Assembly (NCBI GenBank): GCA_965644295.1
Contig: CBFFRP010000430.1
Span: forward strand, 1-64,000
Direction of reading: 5' to 3'
Length of the DNA: 64,000 nucleotides
Source of the DNA: Paraphysomonas bandaiensis
Lineage: Eukaryota > Chrysophyceae
In this document: positions 32,436 to 42,909 of the stretch, one piece after another
Numbering within the stretch: the first letter of the stretch is position 1
Layout of the letters: every line of letters starts with the position of its first letter
Position numbers and translations under genes: made by a program
Notes under the pieces: generated by a model
Told to the model about the DNA's origin: nothing
Seen by the model: only the letters and a program-made list of their open reading frames with translations
The model's database searches: none

Positions 32436-33299
32436 CTACCAAATCAAAGGACATATTCGCCACCAGCTCTTAGGAATTCTATCTCTAAATTTGTTTTTGT
32501 ACCACGTCAAATTCCGATCGGACACAACGGCAAGGTTAGTAGTAACCCATGCAAGCAGCAACCACATGGATGGACTACATGGCAGCATCATTGCAAGGCA
32601 AAGATATATAAGGATCTCACAAGAATAGTGAGGGCAACACACATAGCGGAACCAGGATGATGAAGGCAAAGAATAACGGGTCGCTACAGATGGGGCGGAC
32701 GCTTTGAGACGATATAGAATGAGGTGCGCTTGATACTGGTAGCAGTTAGCGGTAAAGTAGAGAGAGAATAAAATCACGCGCAATACAGATTCCGATGTGC
32801 CTGATAATAGATATAATTGACACGACCTACTGCGGGAGATACAAAATGGCACTGCTATGTAGTGCACTAAACCGGCAACATAACCACCGACGTGCATCTT
32901 CGACTCCCCGTAGAGTGTAATCCAAGCTGATTCCACAAGTCTTCTAAACACATGAGCTGTCCACATTACCAAACACAGCGTCACACTATTGCCCATATTA
33001 CGAAAAAACAAAACTTTCGTATCCATAATGATTACAGCTACAGATACGACGCATCCAACTGCATATAAGTGAATGAAATATGATTTCGGAACTTGTAAGT
33101 TCTGCAAATATGATAACAAGAAAAATGACGATCTCTCTGATGATACATATCCGTGTTTTCCGTGAGATCCAATTCTATTGAGCTGAGGTACAAAAGCTGT
33201 CAAGAGTGCCCCAGTTAAGAGCAGCAGCCACAGAATACAACACAACAACTCCGAATAAGGTCCTATGAGTGCAAGAAGAACTTGAATACGCATCTTCAT
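32436..33299 (-). CDS. Polyprenol reductase (SRD5A3/DFG10 type)
   Basis: A 287-residue multi-pass membrane protein from ATG 33299. The C-terminal steroid 5-alpha-reductase domain is clear: HVFRRLVESAWITLYGESKMHVGGY, then WFRYVCCPHYSCEILIYL, then NLAVVSDRNLTWYKNKF, corresponding to the NADPH-binding and catalytic region. The CPHY-x-x-EI motif and overall length place it with polyprenol reductase, which makes dolichol for N-glycosylation at the ER, rather than with steroid or enoyl-CoA reductases. The frame is open further upstream (to 33365) but without ATG; an acceptor-like TAG there leaves room for a 5' exon. It is head-to-head with the IRE1-like gene across a (CATA)n array, and both products act in the ER. 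Confidence 0.82.
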   Translation of the reverse strand: MKMRIQVLLALIGPYSELLCCILWLLLLTGALLTAFVPQLNRIGSHGKHGYVSSERSSFFLLSYLQNLQVPKSYFIHLYAVGCVVSVAVIIMDTKVLFFRNMGNSVTLCLVMWTAHVFRRLVESAWITLYGESKMHVGGYVAGLVHYIAVPFCISRSRSCQLYLLSGTSESVLRVILFSLYFTANCYQYQAHLILYRLKASAPSVATRYSLPSSSWFRYVCCPHYSCEILIYLCLAMMLPCSPSMWLLLAWVTTNLAVVSDRNLTWYKNKFRDRIPKSWWRICPLIW

Positions 33300-33414
33300 A
33301 GTCCTCCAAGCAATACACAGGAGCAACACCAACAGGAGCAAGTAGAAGTAGATGACCGCAGACACCTACAACCAAAACCACATACCCATAATTCAATCCT
33401 ACGATCTTAAAACA

Positions 33415-34394
33415 CACATACATACATACATACATACATACATACATACATACATACATACATACATACATACATACATACATACATACATACATACATA
33501 CATACATACATACATACATACATACATACATACATACATACATACATACATACATACATACATACATACATACATACATACATACATACATACATACATA
33601 CATACATACATACATACATACATACATACATACATACATACATACATACATACATACATACATACATACATACATACATACATACATACATACATACATA
33701 CATACATACATACATACATACATACATACATACATACATACATACATACATACATACATACATACATACATACATACATACATACATACATACATACATA
33801 CATACATACATACATACATACATACATACATACATACATACATACATACATACATACATACATACATACATACATACATACATACATACATACATACATA
33901 CATACATACATACATACATACATACATACATACATACATACATACATACATACATACATACATACATACATACATACATACATACATACATACATACATA
34001 CATACATACATACATACATACATACATACATACATACATACATACATACATACATACATACATACATACATACATACATACATACATACATACATACATA
34101 CATACATACATACATACATACATACATACATACATACATACATACATACATACATACATACATACATACATACATACATACATACATACATACATACATA
34201 CATACATACATACATACATACATACATACATACATACATACATACATACATACATACATACATACATACATACATACATACATGACATACATACATACAT
34301 ACATACATACATACATACATACATACATACATACATACATACATACATACATACATACATACATCCATACATCCATACATACATACATACATAC
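33415..34394 (+). repeat. Long (CATA)n array between divergent genes, about 980 bp
   Basis: The longest array in the window, about 245 units. Visible breaks are at 34283 (catgacatac) and 34363-34375 (two CATC units). It fills nearly the entire gap between the polyprenol reductase and IRE1-like starts. Confidence 0.95.
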
Positions 34395-34561
34395 GTATGT
34401 ACCGTATTCCTCAGATATTCTTATACTGGACATCAATTGGAAGTATGTGTTCTGCACATATCGGATCTGCAGGGGATACTGCATCTCTGTATGTATATGT
34501 ACAGGTCCATGTGCGTATCTATTGCTACCTGAGTATAGCTTGCTCATATTAATATGCTACC

Positions 34562-37500
34562 ATGTCTATGATACGAACATCTTTTCTTGTCATACTATTA
34601 GTCACATATGTCCAGTGTGATGTGGTTATTATCTGCACATCAGATGGGCTCTTACATGCTTACAGTACGAGTCCTCTGAAGCCCCTATGGATATACGATA
34701 CAGGTCGACCTATCGTCTCTCTTAACAAGGTAACTATACACGTATCTCTATGTGTTTATCTCTCATGTGGCTTATGTAGTATGGGAATACGTCTCGTGCA
34801 TACAGTGTTGTGCCGTCTATAGATGGGAGGTTAGTATATCACGGCTTAAATGGCACTTATGCAACGCCTATAAAGGCATCTTATTTAGCTGCGAATATGC
34901 CATTTGAGTCAGTTGATGGATTGATGTTTTATGGACAAAAAGAGAACTCAAGAAAGCTTGCACTTTCTGTGGAAACAGGAGCCGCTGTGAACAGTATGAG
35001 TGCTGATAATCACGAGCATTCTCTCACTGTCGTTATCAATTTTAAGGAATATGTCATTCACGCTTATGATTCAATTTATGGTACACAGGAGGTATAATTA
35101 GGATATCATGTTAGACTTATCACCTCAATGTAACGTTCTTGTTTTCTGCAGTTCACGATCATATTCAGCGAGGTTTCGTCAGAGAGCATTATTTATAGCC
35201 CAGTTTATTCTTTCGATCAGATAGAGATTGGTCCTGTTGGGTAAAGGAGAAAATATTTTTCTGAAACTGTATAAAGTGAATATGGCAGGCTACAATGCTC
35301 CCTAGATGGTGAATCCCATATCGTTTATAGTAATGGTAATTAGTGGTGGCACTGTTTCAGTGAAATCATTGACACCGCTAATAGGGGAGATATCTGAAGC
35401 CCTTGCGTTTGGTTCTTGGCCAGTGTACGCTTTTCGAGTTGCGACACCTATGTCATTTGGTAAGGAGACGAGTGATGAGTCTGATATTTCGCGGAATCCA
35501 GTAACACTCACTGCTCCTTTTTATCTTCCCACATCACTTGATGATGAAATATGTCCCCTACGCACACTAGGTATTCAATATGGCCCCTCTGCAATCCAAG
35601 ATACTTTCAGTCATATAGTGGTATGTGCTTGGCTTGATATGATTCTACTGTTCGTACTAAACATAGAACCAGGAGGATACCACACTCCATGATAATCACT
35701 CTGACATATCTTCCAATAGCACAATATTTTTTACGCACTACTCTACCGGTGGAATGTGTGCGCTATGCATGGATTCGATCGTTGACGATTCCTCCACTGT
35801 GACCGAAAGTATGACAGACTTATTTAATAAAGAGTTTTGTGATATAATTGTACCGTATGGTCTCGGCTCCAGTGAATCGAATGCTAATATATGTGATGCT
35901 CCTGTCAGATTGAATCTGCTTACCCCCATTGCCGCGATTGCTTGTGGGATTGTAGTTTCGGTAACTTTAATACACTTCTTGGTAAGTATTACTTCAGTTC
36001 AGGTTATTGTTTCGCGCAACAATATTCTTGGCAAGGGAGAGTTTGGAGTCGTTGTATATGAAGGTACCTTCCGCTACGGTAGAATCCGTCATGAACAAAC
36101 AGTAGCAGTAAAGGTGTATCCGTCGCAATTACTCGCTTATGTGGAGAGGTATGCATAAATTGGTTCATTGACACTTATGGAATGCTATGTGTTTGTAGAG
36201 AGGTCGGTATACTACTGGCTCTCCAGGAAAGAGGGTGGCACAAAAATATTGTCCGTTTCCATCATTATATGACACAGGAAGTATGTCATTTGGTAGTTCT
36301 TGAACTGTGTGGTAAATCCTTGTGGTACGTGAGTGCCTGTGTCATGGTATGCGAGTAATGCACAGTATATCAGGGATTACCTAGGGGAAAGTAAATGGTC
36401 TTCCGTGTTCAGCGCTGATGATATACGAAGCATTCTAGCCCAGGTGAATATTGAATGCTCGCACATTAATAGTGTATTGTTACTATCATTAAGATTTCAG
36501 ATGGTCTCTCTTACATGCACAAGAAGTCCATAGCTCACCTTGACTTGAACCCCCGTAATGTACTGTTGTTTGAAGAAACTGCTAATAGTGACAAGAAATT
36601 ATATTGCCCGAAAATATGTGATATGGGAATCAGTCGTAAAGTTGACGGTGACAGTTTGGATGGAAAGCTTTCTGAAGAGGAACTGAATATTCTTCGGCAA
36701 AAGTCTGTGATCACTTTGTCGTTTTATAGTATGAAAGACAACGGTACTCCTAGTGAAGAACCGTATAAATCTCCATTTAAATGGGATATTTGTTGTTTGG
36801 GGTATTTGTTTCACTTTGCAATTGTGGACAAACTTTCCTCCGAAAATAATATCAGCCGACGGTTGGAAGCTAAGGACATAATAAATCGTATGCTTTGTCA
36901 AGATCGGAAGAGTCGGCTGACTGCAGATCAAGTTTGCAATCATCCTTATTTATGGAGCTGTTCACGACGACTTAAGTTTATTATAGATATTGCTGAACGA
37001 ATTAGTGTGAGTATTGAAAATGGAGAACTATTCCATAAACTTGTTGACTCTGTGCTAACCAAAGAAGAGAAGCCACTCTGTGGGAAAAATTGGCCGGAAA
37101 AGGTAGATTATGCAAGCGGCGATGGCGTGAATTGCAACTCTACTTGTGCCTTAATTCGTTTTATTCGAAACAAATGGGTACACCGCACGGATTCACCAAC
37201 AGAAGCTCTTAAGGGGTTACGGACGGAAGAGATTTATGTAACATATTTTGAAGATCGTTTTCCTGATGTAATGATGAACATTGTAGTACTTGCAATGCGA
37301 TTTTTGTCATCGAAAGAGTATATTCAATACTGTTCTTTTGAATCGGAGGTGTATAAGGGCTGGGACTTATGTACATTGTCGACTATCGCTGTAGGAGATA
37401 TTGATCAGGAGTCTTTGAGCAATATTATCGGTAATGCTGAAATTAAAAGAGAAGGTTCTCCACAAAAACCACAACATCATCCGAGTCGTCGGAAGAGAAA

Positions 37501-37612
37501 AACAAAATTATGTCCGCATCGCAATGGTTTCTGTAAAACTGCTGCCGAAAAGGGTACAAAGGCCTGTAACTATGCTCATAATGAGGAAGAACTACGCGTC
37601 GCACAGAAGTAG
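34562..37612 (+). CDS. IRE1-like ER stress kinase/RNase with C-terminal CCCH finger (9 exons)
   Basis: Exons 34562-34729, 34780-35091, 35152-35240, 35289-35308, 35361-35620, 35667-36148, 36199-36324, 36374-36443 and 36494-37612 give 881 residues. A signal peptide is followed by a luminal beta-propeller-like domain (IICTSDGLLHAYS, SIDGRLVYHGL) and one TM helix at about 367-389. The kinase has GKGEFG, Lys432 (VAVK) and Asp526, but HRDLK reads HLDLN and DFG reads DMG, so catalysis may be weak. A KEN RNase domain follows (about 658-785) with Asn735, Lys736 and His739 (RNKWVH) matching catalytic residues of IRE1. IRE1 splices a transcription-factor mRNA in the unfolded protein response. The tail adds a zinc finger, Cys849, Cys856, Cys867, His871 (CNYAHNEEELR), unusual for IRE1. 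Exon 4 is only 20 nt; an alternative is a 25-nt intron there. Confidence 0.85.
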
Positions 37613-39639
37613 CAGTTGACTTTTATATATATATTAATTACACCGCCGATGTATATGATATCTGTCGTATACACACATACAATAAACTTACTTTTCAGCC
37701 TACTTTCAGAATAACGACAAGTAAAATTTAGGGTGATAGAGTAAGCGGACTTATAAATTTAAATTCGGCTAACATTGAACGACAAAACACGTATTAGATA
37801 GAAAAATGTATGATTGTTGAGATTTGATACAACCACGTTAGCCATGACATGAGTTGTAGATAGAGTTACTGGTTGCAGCATACGTCCTTTCTTCCTCCAG
37901 TCGATTTTATCATTGTATTGAGTAGTTTGCACTCTATTGTATTCGGCTTTGAACATTTTATTGGTTGATATCGTTAAAGAAAATGTTATGTCGTTAGACC
38001 AGATAGATGATTATTATTGCATAGTAAAACATATCATGTAAAACTTCTTTCATGTCAAGCTAACGTATTTTCTTGAGTCGTCATGATACTACAGATCAAC
38101 AATTGTAGCTATATAGTATTTTTGACTACATATTACAGTTTGTTCACATTGTATATAGTATATAGCGTATTCTAGAGTTCTATCTTAGAGAAACATATGT
38201 ACTCCAACACTCTCACTCAATGTACACCGGGTAATCGTCATTATACATTACAGTTATAAATTTATTCTGAGTCTATTCATACTATAGAATAAACGGATGT
38301 GAAATCTTCATAAAGATACTGTGAACCTCACGCTCGCTGTATCACAGTTATGTGGGATTCATACACACTGAAACACGCCCTGATCTCTCTTTGAGCGCTT
38401 CTTCTGGCTCTCCTCTACTTCATTTGAAGTACTTCTCTATTCCAAACAGTATCAACCCACATGATGGCCACGGACCTAGTGATACTTTATTTGAATATGC
38501 TTGGATCTTTTGTGGTATACTGGGCTGTCCATCATGATGAAGAGTGGAGTTGACTTCGTCCGCGCTGGCCTTAATTCGCGTAACACACTCCGGAGCCAAA
38601 TCAATTCTTGTTGCATGGCTGCATACTCAGTCCATATTCGGACTCCATGGATGTAGCTACCGTAGTTCTGTTCTGAACACCTTTTCAGCTTTCGAATGTA
38701 ACAATTCCATAATATTGGTCTCGCTGTTCAATTCATCACTCACATCAGTCTCGATTTGTTCATGATAGTCTTTGAGAGCGTCCTCTCTAGACTTGCCGAG
38801 GAATGTCACAGCTACTTGGCACCGTGCAATAAGAAAAGAGTAACAACACCTGCCTAAAACAATTAGGTCCACGCCATGAGACCTGGGACTCGTCTTCTTC
38901 GAAAGGTTGGGTGCAACCATCCAGAAAACATCTCTTTATAATGGCAAAAACGTGGTACATTCCCTCATGATTCAGCAGTACACATATCTCATGTCTGATA
39001 CAATGTAGGGGGATACAACGGTTGATATCCATCACATATACAGTACAATGTGTGAAATAGCTGAGCTCTCTGTGTGCTGAGGAGATAAAACAACTGACCA
39101 ATATGTAATATCTCATATATGTACAAATATACTATGCTTTTACTTCCATTGATATACATCTGCAATAATGCATCTGTATAAACATCACTAATCGTGCAGA
39201 GTGTGTATAGTGTGTAGTGTGTGCACACTCTATACATAGCACGCCCTCGTGATCCCAGATTGCTGCTTACTTTTTGTGCGTACATCAAATGTTTTTGATT
39301 TTCTATGCTGCGCTGAGAGAGTCCATACAACTGATCAGGCTGTATTTTATGTATGTTGTGGCCTATCTTTAAAGGTCAAAATCTATTTTTCAGTAATGTG
39401 GAATATTTTATTTCCGAAAATCGAGATGCTGACTGCCGATACGCTGATGAGTGGACAGGACTTTAAGAGGTGTGGATCCTCTGAATTTGGTATGCAAAGA
39501 CTCACTACAAAGCTAAAAAGTCGAGGCAATACCAAAACCTTCGGAAAAAGAGTTCAGAAGACTTTGTCGATATTTCTATAAGAAGAGTCGTTCTCCCTGA
39601 GCTTCGTGCTAAGTCGTTGCTCCTAAGGCTACTCCGCCT
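37613..39639. other. Intergenic with possible retroelement debris
   Basis: Nothing supported as a host gene. A minus-strand frame near 38657-38920 (SREDALKDYHEQIETDVSD) has a gag-like feel, and 39249-39581 has open sequence without family resemblance. Both are broken and adjoin gypsy remnants. Confidence 0.35.
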
Positions 39640-40640
39640 TATATTCATTCTGTGGGGATTATGTGAACATCAACAAGCACATCATGCAAGTTGGTAAATA
39701 CACGATCCCAAACGTGAAACACCAGTTAGATAAGAACATGGATATTAATCCAACTAACGCGTTTCATCAAATACCTTTGGCAGAGGAAACTTCCGAGTGG
39801 TTGTCTATTCAGACACCGTGCGGGCAATATGCTCCAAAGTTCATGTCCGAAGGTATCACTCCAGCTTCCGGTGTTTTACAAGAAAAATAGTTGATGAAAA
39901 TGCTTTAATTGACGATAACTGCAGTATATGAAAGAATAAATTAACCGCTTGCGTATCTTACAATCATAATTTCAAGTGTGTAGTAGACACTATATATATT
40001 ATATTATCTGATTATTTAGTAATTATAGGCTTGTAAAAATGTAAAACTAAACAGAAATCTACCTAGTACTTAATACTATCCTACTCTCTGACGCTACACG
40101 GAGACTGGTTGTGTGTCGCCGCAAGCACCAAGGTGCGACCACCTCCGCTGGGTAGACACTACATATTATATTTAACAACAGTCAAGTATTGAATTTGTAA
40201 CAAAACCTTTAAACAGAATTGACATCTCATAACTTCTCAACATTCATGCTGCTGTACTTCATTCCATCTTAAAAATATATATGTATACTCAACTAGAAAA
40301 CATTCATAAAAAGTATTTGAGAAGTTTTTCCCTCAAGTTTGTAAAAGGTTAGCTTCAGCTACCGGTGTTTTACAAGAGGTTGTCAAGGAGACTTTCAGTG
40401 AATTTTTCTGACCCGGGCTACAGTTATTTTCGACAACATTTGGATTCTAGCCAATGACCCTGTTGATGTTTATGAGAAGTTTGAGAGAACTATTGATAGG
40501 TGTATTGAAAGGAATTTGAAATTGAAAATGACTAAGAGCTGGTTAGGGTTTAGAAAAGGATTTCTTTGGATACGTTTGCAGACAGAAGTCATACGAAGTT
40601 AATCCTGAGAAAAAAGAAGCTCTAGGTAAACCCAATTACA
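39640..40640 (+). pseudogene. Gypsy-type reverse transcriptase fragments
   Basis: The frame at about 39650-39889 reads GDYVNINKHIMQVGKYTIPN ... NAFHQIPLAEETSEW, the N-terminal palm region of gypsy reverse transcriptase. Around 40420-40560 another piece reads ANDPVDVYEKFERTIDRCIE ... LKLKMTKSW, which follows the catalytic YxDD in intact elements. The two are separated by unrelated AT-rich sequence with R1 leader words at 40110-40150 (cgcaagcaccaaggtgcgacc), so the copy is both interrupted and degenerate. Confidence 0.6.
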
Positions 40641-41603
40641 GCCTATCGCGTTTATTTCGAAAACGTAGCTCAGGCTTAGAAATGGGCTACCACTGAGCAA
40701 GAGGCCTATATTGAATGTCAGATTATTAAGAAGCGCAAGCTTTGCGTTGCCGCGACCAACCTAACAACTCGCGCGACACTATGCATAACATGACTCTCAT
40801 CTAGTTACTATTGCATGCACCGACAAGTAGTGCTCAACTATACAACACGATTTAGTTAGCTACATGGGCATACGACGAGTTGCGTGTTTAAGCCGGATCA
40901 TACGCTCCTGCCCAATCTACTTGTCCTAACACAAACAACTTGCGGTCGGTGTCTTCGGCATATGTCTCCTGTATATGCGGCAGATCTTTAGGGCCCTCTT
41001 CAAGGTGGTGTTCACAGCAGCAGGTAGTCTGGAAGGGAGAATAAAGTAGCTCTATAGCGCCGGGTCCTCCCACGGTCACGAAGCGGTCTCACTGGTGCAA
41101 TTTTGCACACTGACGCATGAAACAGACATCTACCAAAATCTGTTACAAATTCAAGCTGACTCCAATGTCTTCCCTCCATTGTGTGCACTCGTCCAGCACA
41201 TGCATCCACCTTGCACTCTTCTCCCGAGTGAGTTACACTAGTAGGAAACCGTGCACCTTCCCCGCTCGGATGAAAACCTACTAAGCAAGAATAACATAAA
41301 AGCACCACAAATGTACCTGACACTGCTTGGAGAACAGTGCCAGAGCCTTGATATAATCTCAATGACCTGGGTCAGGAGAAACCAAGACTAGGCAGTAGAC
41401 GTGTGAGAAGACATGACAGGTCTAATCACATCATTGCCATTGCCATGCATCCATGAGGAAAGTTTGACGCATTACCTCGGTCATTGGCCACACAGATACC
41501 AAATAATGTGAACTCATACTCAGCATCAATCACTCAAAGCAAACGCAGGGAGCAAGCAGAATGTTGATATACCTGACATCTGCTGACTTCAGGTTTTTTG
41601 AGT
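40641..41603. other. Intergenic, nothing recognised
   Basis: No supported gene. It is probably decayed retroelement internal sequence, judged only from its position between reverse-transcriptase and RNase H remnants. Confidence 0.3.
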
Positions 41604-41926
41604 TCTTAAGGTGAACATCCCGGATGCTTAACTTCAGCAGGCAGCCCAATACCCCGGTTACCCTTCTGGTGGGCCCTGTCCCGGATGCCCTTGAGGTGGG
41701 CCCATTCCCGGATGCCTGTTTATTCGTCAGGGCCCAAAGACGTCTACACAAGTGACACTTTATAGAGTCCCTTGTACCGCACAAGCATTTGGCTATGAGT
41801 GGGCAGAACAATATATCTGCTGACTATATAATATGCGGCTCACGTTAGTTTCCCGGAGAAATATCTCCGGTACTTATCCCCCAGAACACCACGAAAAGGT
41901 GCGAATCCGACTTTGTTGAGGGGAGC
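41604..41926 (+). repeat. Dispersed repeat R1, copy 2 (fullest)
   Basis: Related to 7500-7760 but with two extra stretches (one around 41650-41690 with duplicated cccggatgcc words, one at 41728-41757). The copy ends ctttgttgagggg. It stands directly before the RNase H/integrase remnant, consistent with LTR origin. Confidence 0.65.
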
Positions 41927-41999
41927 AAGAGACCTACGAAATATTTTATAGCTTCAAACACGTAGCTTATTACTTGATAGGCAAGCAGCTATTGAGACA

Positions 42000-42272
42000 G
42001 ACCAGAAAAATTGGATGGAATCTTCTGATATCCCTAAAATAACACGGGGTAAAACCTTTCTACAGCCCTTCAATTTTAGCATACGTCACATTTCGGGAGC
42101 TAAAAATTGGTTAGCAGACTGGCTATCTAGAGAGAATCCTGTATCACCTGAGACGGCGTTGTCTGAGGTCCATATAGCGCGTGTTGGACACATAGGAGGA
42201 CGAACCACCTGGACTCGCTTGAACAAAGAGTTTCTACGTGCAAATCGGCATCTTTTTGGAATGAGATTATAG
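42000..42272 (+). pseudogene. Gypsy RNase H/integrase junction fragment
   Basis: The frame reads FSIRHISGAKNWLADWLSRE, the typical C-terminal edge of a gypsy RNase H domain, followed by HIARVGHIGGRTTWTRLNKE, matching the start of an integrase zinc-binding region. It stops at 42270 without the catalytic core. This is a separate piece of the element(s) at 39.6-40.6 kb. Confidence 0.62.
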
Positions 42273-42909
42273 TTCAAAAAAGTATTCTAAAATCCAGCAA
42301 TAGAACTGAAGGCAACTATCTCGCAATAATTGGATGCTGGTTAATAATTGCAATTATTAATGTTGGATACTTGTCACCAATTCATTGTTACGCAAGGCTG
42401 ATTGTGACCACATGAGATTTAATGGATACGTTAACAATTAACAACAACCGTGAATTGAATTAGCCTCGAATCTCCGAGTAGCTTAGCGCTAACAGTTACG
42501 TTTGAACCAGGACGACGAACGACAACTATTTAAAAGTCAATTTAAAAGCTTGAATTCAACATAAAAAGCAAAACCAAGACAAATTACCAGATATCCAGAG
42601 TGGAGGGTTATTTGTGAAAATTAGTGAGGCGACGGTGCCGTAGAATATGACGACAACAACGAGAGCAAAAGTACAGCTTAGCAGCAGACACTAAGCACAT
42701 GACATGACACAAAACACTTAATTAAACTACAACTAGCAAACGTTCAGCTGTTGACAACAAAATAAAAGTGACAATACCAGCCAAAAACAGACAACAAGCT
42801 ATGAGTTAATCGTGTCACAATATACCAGTTGCCCTATACATGTACACTGAAAACAGTGGCATTTCTAATAATATCTCAGGGTAATATATACACACCATCT
42901 GCAGCTCGA
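42273..42909. other. Intergenic, nothing recognised
   Basis: 3' flank of the giant minus-strand gene. AT-rich, with no gene support. Confidence 0.4.

Noticed and set aside
30237-34620. Very long open frames made of MYVC or THTYI repeats
   Set aside because: They are translations of the (CATA)n arrays. The tetranucleotide contains no stop in any frame, so length carries no coding evidence; the frames also overlap on both strands.
38657-38920. Possible minus-strand gag-like or host gene
   Set aside because: Short, with stops directly beyond, no catalytic motif and next to retroelement debris; not enough to call a gene.
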